64,000 nt of DNA from Acinetobacter guillouiae CIP 63.46 (GTDB taxonomy: Bacteria > Pseudomonadota > Gammaproteobacteria > Pseudomonadales > Moraxellaceae). The notes under the pieces are model-generated. The model was given only the letters and a program-made list of their open reading frames with translations. It ran no database searches and had not been told where the DNA came from. The stretch covers positions 243,913-307,912 of the forward strand of contig NZ_KB849287.1 in the NCBI RefSeq assembly GCF_000368145.1, in the 5' to 3' direction. Below are positions 36,977 to 44,949 of this stretch, piece after piece. Each line of letters opens with the position of its first letter. Position 1 is the stretch's first letter. The position numbers were made by a program, and so were the translations under genes.

Positions 36977-37984
36977 ATGACGCGTACTGCAAACGAGTTT
37001 CTAACTCCGCAAGCGATCAAGGTCGAAGCGGCAAGCGGGACCTCGGCAAAAGTGATTCTTGAACCATTAGAGCGTGGCTTTGGTCATACTCTTGGTAATG
37101 CTTTACGTCGCATCCTTTTGTCTTCTTTACCTGGCGCAGCCGTGGTTGAAGTAGAGATTGAGGGTGTCGAGCACGAGTACAGTACTTTAGAAGGCTTGCA
37201 GCAGGACATCGTCGAGCTCTTGCTGAACCTAAAAGGATTGTCTATTAAGCTGTTCGATCAAAACGAAGCATATTTGACATTGGAAAAACAAGGTCCTGGC
37301 GATGTAACTGCTGCTGACCTTCGTTTACCACATAATGTTGAAGTGGTTAACCCTGAACATCTGATTGGTACTTTAAGTGCTTCAGGCTCATTAAAAATGC
37401 GCTTGAAAGTTTCTCAAGGTCGTGGTTATGAAACTTCTGACTCTCGTTTCCCTGAAGGCGAAACGCGTCCTGTAGGTCGTCTACAGTTAGATGCTTCTTA
37501 TAGCCCGATTAAACGTGTGTCTTACACAGTTGAAAATGCTCGTGTAGAACAACGTACTGACCTTGATAAGCTCGTCATTGATCTTGAAACGAATGGAACT
37601 GTAGATCCTGAAGAAGCTATCCGCAAAGCGGCAACAATCTTGCAACAACAAATTGCAATTTTTGTTGATCTTCAGAAAGATCAAGCTCCAGTTGCTCAAG
37701 AGCCACGTGAAGAAGTTGATCCAATCTTGCTTCGTCCAGTTGATGATCTAGAGCTTACTGTTCGTTCTGCTAACTGTTTGAAAGCAGAAAATATTTACTA
37801 CATTGGTAATCTAGTACAGCGTACTGAGGTTGAGTTGCTTAAAACTCCTAACCTTGGTAAAAAATCGCTTACTGAGATCAAAGATGTTCTGGCTTCTAAG
37901 GGCTTACAGCTCGGCATGCGTTTAGAGAACTGGCCACCAGCTAGTCTCCGTATGGACGATCGTTTCGCCTATCGTAGCCGTTAA
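36977..37984 (+). CDS. rpoA: RNA polymerase alpha subunit
   Basis: A 335-residue alpha subunit. The N-terminal dimerisation domain (about 1-235) includes [20 protein letters not shown]. The C-terminal domain (about 250-329) has [20 protein letters not shown], whose first Arg binds UP elements, and [10 protein letters not shown]-type end ([10 protein letters not shown]). It lies in the alpha operon between S4 and L17. Confidence 0.98.
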   Translation: MTRTANEFLTPQAIKVEAASGTSAKVILEPLERGFGHTLGNALRRILLSSLPGAAVVEVEIEGVEHEYSTLEGLQQDIVELLLNLKGLSIKLFDQNEAYLTLEKQGPGDVTAADLRLPHNVEVVNPEHLIGTLSASGSLKMRLKVSQGRGYETSDSRFPEGETRPVGRLQLDASYSPIKRVSYTVENARVEQRTDLDKLVIDLETNGTVDPEEAIRKAATILQQQIAIFVDLQKDQAPVAQEPREEVDPILLRPVDDLELTVRSANCLKAENIYYIGNLVQRTEVELLKTPNLGKKSLTEIKDVLASKGLQLGMRLENWPPASLRMDDRFAYRSR

Positions 37985-38002
37985 TTAAGTAGGACTATCA
38001 CC

Positions 38003-38368
38003 ATGCGTCATCGTAATAGTGGTGTGAAATTAGGCCGTACCAGCAGCCATCGTAAAGCGATGTTTCAAAACATGGCTAATTCTTTGTTTGAGCATGAGTT
38101 AATTAAAACTACTGTGCCTAAAGCAAAAGAGTTACGTCGTGTAGCTGAGCCTTTAATCACTTTAGCTAAAAACGATACTGTAGCAAACCGTCGTTTGGCG
38201 TTTGCTCGTACTCGTTCAGCAGCAACAGTTGGTAAATTATTTACCGTTCTTGGCCCTCGTTACAAAGAACGTAACGGCGGTTATCTACGTGTTCTTAAAG
38301 CTGGTTTCCGTGCAGGTGATGCTGCACCGATGGCTTATGTAGAACTTGTGGATCGTGAAGTAAACTAA
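38003..38368 (+). CDS. rplQ: 50S ribosomal protein L17
   Basis: A 121-residue L17 ([35 protein letters not shown]). It lies at the tunnel exit and is the last gene of the ribosomal cluster, followed by hairpins and a terminator. Confidence 0.98.
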   Translation: MRHRNSGVKLGRTSSHRKAMFQNMANSLFEHELIKTTVPKAKELRRVAEPLITLAKNDTVANRRLAFARTRSAATVGKLFTVLGPRYKERNGGYLRVLKAGFRAGDAAPMAYVELVDREVN

Positions 38369-38381
38369 TTACTCACGTCAC

Positions 38382-38431
38382 AGAACAATCGGTTGTTCGA
38401 AAAAGGTCGGTGTTTCATCGGCCTTTTTTTA
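38382..38431 (+). terminator. Terminator of the ribosomal cluster
   Basis: A first hairpin GAACAA/TTGTTC (38383-38398) is followed by AAGGTCG/CGGCCTT (38404-38425, with a G-U pair) and a T7 run. It ends transcription after rplQ. Confidence 0.85.
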
Positions 38432-38567
38432 TGCCTTTTTGTTGGACAATTTATGGTTTTGTCCCAAATTGACTTAAATTTCGTCAGAAAAATGCAAACT
38501 TGACATTGCGTATTGTCAGATTTGTGCTTTAATAAAAAAGTACTCTTAAAAAGGTTATAAAAACAAC

Positions 38568-40058
38568 ATGGAAAAGCAAGTTGATATTCTTATCGTTGGT
38601 GCAGGTATCTCTGGTATTGGTGTAGCTGCGCATCTTTCAAAACACTCACCACAACGTTCATTTGAAATTATTGAGCGTCGTGAGAGCTTCGGTGGTACTT
38701 GGGATTTATTTAAATATCCGGGTATCCGTTCCGATTCAGATATGTCTACTTTTGGGTTTAATTTTAAACCATGGCAAAAAGCCAATGTCTTGGCAGATGG
38801 CGCTTCGATTAAAGGCTATGTTGCTGAAGTTGTCGATGAATTTAAACTAAAAGATAAAATTCATTTTAATCAACGTGTACGTACTGCAAATTATGATTCA
38901 TCAATTAAAAAATGGGTCGTACAAATTGAAGATGAAAATCAAAAACTCAATACGTGGGTTGCAAACTTTGTAATCGGATGTACGGGTTATTATAATTATG
39001 ATCAAGGTTATCAACCTGATTATCCAGGTAAAAATGATTTTAAAGGCGAATTTATTAACCCACAATTTTGGCCTGAAAACTTAGATTATACGGGTAAAAA
39101 AGTAGTGATTATTGGTAGTGGTGCAACAGCTATTACCTTAGTGCCTGCGATGTCAAAAGGTGGAGCAGGGCATGTGACCATGTTGCAACGTTCACCAACC
39201 TATATTGCTTCAATCCCATCTATTGATTTTGTTTATGACAAAATGCGTAAGGTTTTACCTGAAGATGTGGCATATAAGTTAACCCGTGCACGTAATATTG
39301 GTATGCAACGCGGTATTTATGCGCTTGCACAAAAACAACCGAAGTTACTGCGTAAGTTCTTACTCAAATCGATTGAAATGCAATTAAAAGGTAAAGTGGA
39401 TATGAAACACTTTACCCCAACATATAATCCGTGGGATCAGCGGTTATGTGTTGTGCCAGATGGTGACTTATTTAAGATTTTACGTTCTGGTAAAGCCAGC
39501 GTTGAAACAGATCAAATTGAGAAAATTACAGCAACAGGTATCCAATTAAAATCTGGTAAGCATTTAGATGCGGATATCATCGTTTCAGCAACAGGTTTAG
39601 AAATCCAAATCTTGGGTGGTATCAAAGCTACAATTGATAATAAGCCAATGAATACGTCTCAGCACATGCTGTATCAGGGTGTGATGGTTAGCGATGTGCC
39701 AAATATGGCAATGATCATTGGTTATATCAACGCGTCATGGACATTGAAGGTTGATATTGCAGGTGAGTATATTTGCCGTCTTGTAAACTATATGGACAAG
39801 AAGGGCTATGACGAAGTTATTCCTCAAGGTGATGCAACTGAATTGATGGAAGATACGGTGATGGGTAGTTTAAGCTCAGGGTATATTGCTCGTGCGGCGG
39901 ATGTGATGCCAAAACAAGGTAAGCATGCACCTTGGAAAGTGTCGAATAACTATTTAGCAGATCGTAAAGAACTTAAAAATGCCAAGTTTGAAGATGGTGT
40001 TTTAAAATTTCATAAGCGTGAAGCGCAACTCGCAAAAAAGCCTAAACTGGTTTCTTAA
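38568..40058 (+). CDS. almA: AlmA-type flavin-binding monooxygenase
   Basis: A 496-residue FAD/NADPH class B monooxygenase. FAD motif VGAGISGIG lies at residues 10-18 and the NADPH motif IIGSGATAIT at 181-190. The Baeyer-Villiger fingerprint F-x-G-x3-H-x3-W is present at 158-168 (FKGEFINPQFWP), but the His is Asn (N164). Overall it resembles AlmA, implicated in growth of Acinetobacter on long-chain alkanes, and related EthA-like enzymes. The substrate is inferred from similarity only. A terminator follows. Confidence 0.8.
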   Translation: MEKQVDILIVGAGISGIGVAAHLSKHSPQRSFEIIERRESFGGTWDLFKYPGIRSDSDMSTFGFNFKPWQKANVLADGASIKGYVAEVVDEFKLKDKIHFNQRVRTANYDSSIKKWVVQIEDENQKLNTWVANFVIGCTGYYNYDQGYQPDYPGKNDFKGEFINPQFWPENLDYTGKKVVIIGSGATAITLVPAMSKGGAGHVTMLQRSPTYIASIPSIDFVYDKMRKVLPEDVAYKLTRARNIGMQRGIYALAQKQPKLLRKFLLKSIEMQLKGKVDMKHFTPTYNPWDQRLCVVPDGDLFKILRSGKASVETDQIEKITATGIQLKSGKHLDADIIVSATGLEIQILGGIKATIDNKPMNTSQHMLYQGVMVSDVPNMAMIIGYINASWTLKVDIAGEYICRLVNYMDKKGYDEVIPQGDATELMEDTVMGSLSSGYIARAADVMPKQGKHAPWKVSNNYLADRKELKNAKFEDGVLKFHKREAQLAKKPKLVS

Positions 40059-40115
40059 TCAAACCTAGAAATCACTCAACTAAGAAATAGCAAAATAAAC
40101 AAGCTATGAAATAAA

Positions 40116-40140
40116 CAAGGAGCGAAAGCTCCTTTTTATT
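40116..40140 (+). terminator. Terminator of almA
   Basis: AAGGAGC and GCTCCTT arms with a GAAA loop, followed by T5, about 60 bp after the almA stop. Confidence 0.88.
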
Positions 40141-40180
40141 GCAACAGGAAAATTGATTTAAAAAGAATGCTTGGCGATAG

Positions 40181-40202
40181 AAAAAGGAGCCAAAGCTCCT
40201 TT
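40181..40202 (-). terminator. Terminator of the acyl-CoA dehydrogenase gene
   Basis: AAAGGAGC and GCTCCTTT with a CAAA loop. On the minus strand the arm is followed by T-rich sequence (A5 at 40181-40185). It has nearly the same sequence as the almA terminator 65 bp away. Confidence 0.8.
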
Positions 40203-40219
40203 AACTGTCATGAGATAAA

Positions 40220-41407
40220 TTATAAAGAACGAGAAATCAGTTCTTTCATAATCTCGTTTGTACCTGCATAAATACGATTTGCCCGATTATCGATATAAGC
40301 GCGTGCAATTGGATATTCCAGCATATAACCATACCCACCATGTAATTGAAGGCATTCATCAACCACATTAGAGAATACTTCTGAAATTTTGTATTTTGCG
40401 GCAGCTGCAGCATCAACACCTAATGTACCTTCAAGTTGTAATTCCATACAACGGTCGAGGTAAGCACGGCAGAAATCAATTTCTGTACGCATTTCAGCAA
40501 GTTTAAAACGTGTATTTTGAAAAGCACCGATCGGTTTACCAAACGCTTTACGGTCTTTGGTATATTGAACGGTATGTGCTAGCGCTGCTTCTGCGCCTGC
40601 TTGACAGATAATCGCGACCAGCATACGTTCCCATGCCAACTCTTTCATCAGCATGATAAAACCCATGCCTTCCATACCCAATAAATTTTCTTTTGGCACA
40701 CGAACATCTTCAAAGAACAATTCGCAAGTATCTTGTCCTTTCATACCAATTTTATTGAGTGGTTTTCCTTTGCTAAAGCCAGCACGGTCAGCTTCAACGA
40801 TAATCAAAGATAGGTTGGCAGAACCTTTCTCTGAACTGCCTGTTTTACATACGACAATTGCCATATCGCATAGATAACCATTGGTAATAAAGATCTTAGA
40901 ACCATTGATTACATATTCATCCCCATCTAAAACAGCGGTGGTGCGAACACCTTGTAGGTCTGAGCCTGTTCCTGGTTCTGTCATCGCAATGGCTGTGACG
41001 GTTTCTCCAGAAGCCATTTTAGCAATCCAATGTTTTTTCTGCTCTTCATTACCAAAGTTGTTGATGTAGTTGGCAACAATATCCGAGTGCAAAGAAAAAC
41101 CTGTAGAAGAATCCATTGCATAGGCTTGTTCTTCAATCAGAATCATACTGTAGAGGCGATCTACGCCATAGCCACCATATTCTTCAGGCATAGTCGCACA
41201 GAGCAGACCCATTTCACCTGCTTTGTTCCATAAATCGCGATCTACATGTTGTTGCTGTTCATATTTAGCAATATTTGGCACAACTTCTTTTTCATAAAAT
41301 TTACGTACTGTTTCACGAAAAGCATCGTGATCGGAATTAAACAATTTACGAGGCAACATATTGGTTAAAGGTCGGATAGCACCTGATTGCATTTTTATAA
41401 TATCCAT
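40220..41407 (-). CDS. Acyl-CoA dehydrogenase
   Basis: A 395-residue FAD-dependent acyl-CoA dehydrogenase catalysing the first oxidation of fatty acyl or branched acyl-CoA. The signatures AIAMTEPGTGSDLQGVRTTA and the C-terminal LQLHGGYGYMLEYPIARAYID, containing the region around the catalytic base, are present, as is RIYAGTNEIMKELISRSL. Chain-length specificity cannot be read by eye. It faces almA, and both could serve hydrocarbon or fatty-acid use. A second in-frame ATG five codons in is possible. Confidence 0.9.
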   Translation of the reverse strand: MDIIKMQSGAIRPLTNMLPRKLFNSDHDAFRETVRKFYEKEVVPNIAKYEQQQHVDRDLWNKAGEMGLLCATMPEEYGGYGVDRLYSMILIEEQAYAMDSSTGFSLHSDIVANYINNFGNEEQKKHWIAKMASGETVTAIAMTEPGTGSDLQGVRTTAVLDGDEYVINGSKIFITNGYLCDMAIVVCKTGSSEKGSANLSLIIVEADRAGFSKGKPLNKIGMKGQDTCELFFEDVRVPKENLLGMEGMGFIMLMKELAWERMLVAIICQAGAEAALAHTVQYTKDRKAFGKPIGAFQNTRFKLAEMRTEIDFCRAYLDRCMELQLEGTLGVDAAAAAKYKISEVFSNVVDECLQLHGGYGYMLEYPIARAYIDNRANRIYAGTNEIMKELISRSL

Positions 41408-41569
41408 ATGAGTTTTAGTGAGTTGAAATTATGTGAATTGCTTATTTGTCGCAATGAGATGAATGCTCAAAACTCATTTTTAAATGATGAATTTGGTCAT
41501 TTAGAAGAATTTAGCGAGAAATTGATCGGGAATCGGGTAAACTAAGTCAGAATTAACCATTGGGGGAAA

Positions 41570-41830
41570 ATGATGTCAGAAGAACTTACTTTAGAAGAAC
41601 GTAAAGTGATTTATCGTGCTCGTCGCGGTTTAAAAGAGATTGATGTATATTTTGACCCATACGTAAAACAATATTACTTAGAAGCAAGTGCCCAAGAAAA
41701 AGCCTTGTTTAAAGAGTTAGTTGATCAAGAAGACCCAGATTTATTGGATTGGTTTATGGAAGTTTCAGAGCCACCTCGACCTGAACTCAGAAGCTTGATC
41801 AATAAACTTAAAGATTATGTCCACGGATGA
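41570..41830 (+). CDS. sdhE: SdhE, succinate dehydrogenase FAD assembly factor
   Basis: An 86-residue SdhE/YgfY-family protein that promotes covalent attachment of FAD to succinate dehydrogenase (and fumarate reductase) flavoproteins. The RGxxE motif is in RARRGLKEIDVYF, and the C-terminal half DPDLLDWFMEVSEPP is typical. Two ATGs are adjacent (41570, 41573) after GGGGGAAA. Its end overlaps the next gene by 14 bases, as in the sdhE-ygfX pair of other gammaproteobacteria. Confidence 0.88.
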   Translation: MMSEELTLEERKVIYRARRGLKEIDVYFDPYVKQYYLEASAQEKALFKELVDQEDPDLLDWFMEVSEPPRPELRSLINKLKDYVHG

Positions 41831-42221
41831 GTTAAAAACTCACCAACGATATCAATTCAAACCCAGTCGTATTGCACTGGGTTTTCAGCTTTTGTGTTTA
41901 ACAATTATTTTTATAGTGCTGTACTCCATTATCACTGTATGGATAAGTGTATTACTGCTGTTGTTGGCATGCTTCAGTCTAAAAATATTTAGAATGCGTC
42001 CACAAGTCCGAAGTTTAGAACATTTTGATTTAGATCAGTGGACCTTACAATATGAGGATTCCAATCAAATTCATCATGTACAAATTCAGCAAATGATTGA
42101 TCATCGATTTTATATTGCAGTGTATTTTTGTGAGAAAAACAATAAAAGTTTAATTATTTGGCAAGATCAAGTGAGCAAAATACAGTGGAAATCTTTAAAA
42201 TCTCGGGTTAAATTAAGTTAA
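41817..42221 (+). CDS. YgfX/CptA-like inner-membrane protein
   Basis: A 134-residue protein with two closely spaced membrane helices (about residues 20-60), short loops and a soluble C-terminal half (DLDQWTLQYEDSNQIHHVQI). Sequence similarity is weak, but the architecture and the 14-base overlap with sdhE match YgfX (CptA), which in Escherichia coli is encoded directly after sdhE and has been described as a toxin partner. The function here is not established. Confidence 0.6.
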   Translation: MSTDELKTHQRYQFKPSRIALGFQLLCLTIIFIVLYSIITVWISVLLLLLACFSLKIFRMRPQVRSLEHFDLDQWTLQYEDSNQIHHVQIQQMIDHRFYIAVYFCEKNNKSLIIWQDQVSKIQWKSLKSRVKLS

Positions 42222-42344
42222 TTGTCTAACAAGTATAAAAAATATAATTTTAATTTAATTTAAATAAAACATAACCTTATTTATATTTTTGCTTATTTAA
42301 TATTCATTGTTAGACCAAATATATACAAAATAGCGCAATTGTAA

Positions 42345-42359
42345 AATTGTCCGACAATT
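42345..42359. promoter_or_regulatory. GntR-type operator-like palindrome AATTGT-CCG-ACAATT
   Basis: A perfect 15-bp palindrome whose core TTGTCCGACAA fits the T-x-G-T-N-A-C-x-A pattern typical of FadR-subfamily GntR operators. It lies 65 bp before the 53-residue membrane protein gene. The regulator is not identified. Confidence 0.45.
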
Positions 42360-42423
42360 ATCTCTGTAAAAATCTGATCTTGCATGTAAATTAAAACTAC
42401 CAACAGCGAGGAGGAATTTCCAA

Positions 42424-42585
42424 ATGGGTGAAATTCATACGTTTTGGTTCTTAGTGGTTGCAATTGTTTTTGCAATTATATTTGGAAGACTAGGAACTAT
42501 GCTGAGGGAACAGATTGAGAAAGCTAACGCTAACAGTGTTAACGGTAGCAAATTTAAAAGACTTAAAACCAATAAACTCTCTTAA
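42424..42585 (+). CDS. Small single-pass membrane protein, 53 residues, unknown function
   Basis: ATG 42424 follows a near-perfect GAGGAGG ribosome site with good spacing, and the frame ends in TAA 42583-42585. The protein has a short N-terminus (MGEIHTFW), one hydrophobic helix (about residues 7-21, VVAIVFAIIFG), then an amphipathic stretch TMLREQIEKANAN and a basic C-terminus (KFKRLKTNK). A terminator follows. I do not recognise the family. The strong ribosome site, single TM and basic tail look like a genuine small protein, possibly a regulator or modulator of a membrane complex. Confidence 0.75.
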   Translation: MGEIHTFWFLVVAIVFAIIFGRLGTMLREQIEKANANSVNGSKFKRLKTNKLS

Positions 42586-42603
42586 AGAGTTTACCTTTTA
42601 ACA

Positions 42604-42642
42604 AGTAGCATGTGCTGAACCGTCGCAATGCTACTTTTTTTT
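42604..42642 (+). terminator. Terminator of the 53-residue membrane protein gene
   Basis: AAGTAGCAT and ATGCTACTT arms around a 16-base loop are followed by a T8 run, 19 bp after the stop. Confidence 0.88.
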
Positions 42643-42805
42643 GCTTAAAATTTGTATAAAAACCAGATCAGGTCAATTGAATACTTTCTATATTGTGGCA
42701 AATTCTTCAGATGAAATTAGAGCTATTACTCTGTTATTCAGAGATTGCATCTGATATTGTTATTTTAAAAGGGATATAAACACAATTATATAGAGGACAG
42801 GAAGT

Positions 42806-43894
42806 ATGTCTAAGGTCCACAAGCTTGGTCAATTGATGCTGACCGCTGTTGTTGCCTCATCTGTGTTATCAGGTTGTTCATATGTTGTAAAATCAGGTGC
42901 CAATGTTGCGCTTGGCTTTAGTGAAAAACATATCGTCCCACCCATTTTGGCGGGCAATGATACTGATATGGCGTGCAACTCAGGCAATGCATTAACGCCA
43001 GCGATTATGGCAACAAAAGATATGGGGGCCGACCCAACCCGTATGGCAGTATTGTTATATTCAGCTGCGGGGATGTGTGCAGAAAATCGTGCTTTGGATG
43101 CAGAACTCAGATATTTACGTGCTTCAAAAGACGGTAAAGTGACTGAAGCGCAAGATGCTCGTATAGAACAAAAACGTTGGGCAGCCCTTGCCGCAGAACG
43201 TCAATACACGGGTTATCAATTATTTGCAGAACGTTGGCAGGCAAAATATAAATATACTTTAGGTGATTCTTGTCCAACCATGCGTAAGGACTTAGATCAA
43301 ACCATCTATTTAATTGGTATGCTCAGTGGTTTGCAATCGATGACCAATGACATTAACTCTGGCGGTGCAGTGAATGTACCGAAAGATATTGCTGCGATTG
43401 TCGAACGTGGTATGGCATGTTTAGACAATAACAAATTCTGGGGTGCGCCAATGGCGACACGTGCAGTGATTTGGGTATTGTTACCAGGTGCAGGAGATGG
43501 TAAGCCTGATCCAACACAGACCTTACAACAATCAATGCAAATCGCAGAACAGAAAGGTGTTCGTTTAGCATTTGCAATGAATGCCGTTGCAGCGCAAGCC
43601 AGTGGTGATGATGCTAAATTAAGAGCGGCGTTAAAAGCCTATGCCGCATCGCGTGCAGATGATAAGCCAGTAAACCCTGAATTTAGATTATTAGATGGTA
43701 TGGCCGGTCAAATGGTTCAAGGTATTGCAGATCGTTATTGGACTGAACATACTGGTGTTCGTGCAGCAGATGATGGCATGACCACATTCTGGGATGAACA
43801 AGCATCTACGGGTGATGATGAATTGTTTAATGATCTACCTGCACCGACCGAAGAGCCAAGTGCTTCAGCTGACGAACCTGTAGCAAATCCATAG
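42806..43894 (+). CDS. Lipoprotein, TatT (TRAP T-component)-like
   Basis: A 362-residue lipoprotein: signal peptide with lipobox LSGC (Cys23), then an alpha-helical body and an acidic, Pro/Ala/Glu-rich C-terminal tail. Repeated helical hairpins with conserved small residues (RMAVLLYSAAGMCAENRAL, then RWAALAAERQY) resemble the TPR-like TatT lipoprotein associated with TRAP transporters. A fused TRAP permease follows about 1 kb downstream, which supports the guess. The identification is tentative. AGAGGACAGGA precedes ATG 42806. Confidence 0.5.
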   Translation: MSKVHKLGQLMLTAVVASSVLSGCSYVVKSGANVALGFSEKHIVPPILAGNDTDMACNSGNALTPAIMATKDMGADPTRMAVLLYSAAGMCAENRALDAELRYLRASKDGKVTEAQDARIEQKRWAALAAERQYTGYQLFAERWQAKYKYTLGDSCPTMRKDLDQTIYLIGMLSGLQSMTNDINSGGAVNVPKDIAAIVERGMACLDNNKFWGAPMATRAVIWVLLPGAGDGKPDPTQTLQQSMQIAEQKGVRLAFAMNAVAAQASGDDAKLRAALKAYAASRADDKPVNPEFRLLDGMAGQMVQGIADRYWTEHTGVRAADDGMTTFWDEQASTGDDELFNDLPAPTEEPSASADEPVANP

Positions 43895-43923
43895 TATTCA
43901 ATTGCATGAATTGGTTAGAATTG

Positions 43924-43951
43924 AGGAAGAGCGATAGCTCTTCTTTTTTTA
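43924..43951 (+). terminator. Terminator after the lipoprotein gene
   Basis: GAAGAGC and GCTCTTC arms with a GATA loop are followed by T7. It lies 32 bp after the stop and directly before the rhombosortase start. Confidence 0.88.
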
Positions 43952-43960
43952 TGGTGTAGC

Positions 43961-44533
43961 ATGGAACAACACAAGTTAGATAAAAATATATTGTTTATTG
44001 CAACCAGTATCATTTTTTTTGCAATTCTTCAGCTTTTTCAAACTCATTTCATTTATCAGCACGATGTTTTTTTAAGCCAGCCTTGGCGCTGGTGGACAGG
44101 GCATTGGGTTCATGTGGGATGGATTCATTATGTTTTAAATGTTTTGGCTTTGGCTTGTTTACCCTTTTTATTTCCAAACATTAAAAAGCAAGTTTTTATT
44201 GCTTTATTGCTTATTTTACCGCCTTTACTCAGTCTCTGTTTTTATCTGATTTATCCTCATATTTTTGCTTATGCAGGTTTGTCTGGCATTCTTCATGGTC
44301 TGTTTGTATTTTGTGCAATCGTCAGTTTAAAAGAAAAGCCAGAACGAAATTTTGCCTTCATCGTATTGTTATGCATCTTCGGCAAAATCGCATGGGAACA
44401 TTTTTTTGGTGCACTACAAACTGAACAATTGATTGGTCATCCTGTTTTAATACAGGCGCATTTGCTTGGGGTGATTTTTGGAAGTATTTGTGCCATCTTG
44501 AGCTTAATTTTTCGACTTAATGTTATGAAATAG
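43961..44533 (+). CDS. Rhombosortase-type rhomboid protease (GlyGly-CTERM processing)
   Basis: A 190-residue six-helix membrane protease. The order RWWTGHWVHVGWIHYVLNV, then GLSGILHGL with the nucleophile Ser, and AHLLGVIFG with the catalytic His fits rhombosortases, a rhomboid subgroup that removes the GlyGly-CTERM anchor of secreted proteins, often type II secretion substrates. No protein with a GG-CTERM tail occurs nearby, so the substrates are elsewhere. A terminator directly upstream means it needs its own promoter or read-through. Confidence 0.8.
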   Translation: MEQHKLDKNILFIATSIIFFAILQLFQTHFIYQHDVFLSQPWRWWTGHWVHVGWIHYVLNVLALACLPFLFPNIKKQVFIALLLILPPLLSLCFYLIYPHIFAYAGLSGILHGLFVFCAIVSLKEKPERNFAFIVLLCIFGKIAWEHFFGALQTEQLIGHPVLIQAHLLGVIFGSICAILSLIFRLNVMK

Positions 44534-44949
44534 ACAATGAATCAAGAATATTATTTGTATGAAGTATTATTCTATAAAATTTCATTATTTTGATGAGGTT
44601 AAGCACATAGAAGTGTAAAGATATTTAAAAAATAAATTTGAATGAATGCTTTGTAATGAATGGATGCTGATTCTCATTTGTGGTTAATTATGTGAATGTT
44701 ACATCCATTTTAGTTGTAAAAAATATAAGTACTTAGTTGTTTTTTCACATTTAATGATAAGACTATAGATGAGTTGACAAAAAGCTCGCCAAAAAAATTA
44801 ATCTTTGTCATGTTTTTCTTAGGAAAATTAGGGCAAATTTGAGTGGTGATGATAGGAATGGGTATTGGTAAAGGATTTTACCTCTCACCTAATAATAAAA
44901 GATAAGCTGTGCAAGCGATTGTACACTGGTTATAAAAACTGGAATAACA
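44534..44949. other. AT-rich intergenic region before the TRAP permease
   Basis: About 415 bp without a supportable gene. A TTGACA at 44774-44779 could be a -35, but no good -10 lies at the right distance. No hairpin or open frame with a ribosome site was seen. Confidence 0.6.

Noticed and set aside
40116-40202. The two similar GGAGC...GCTCC hairpins as an insertion-sequence inverted repeat
   Set aside because: Both fit normal terminators for the two convergent genes, each with its own T tract, and the sequence between has no gene.
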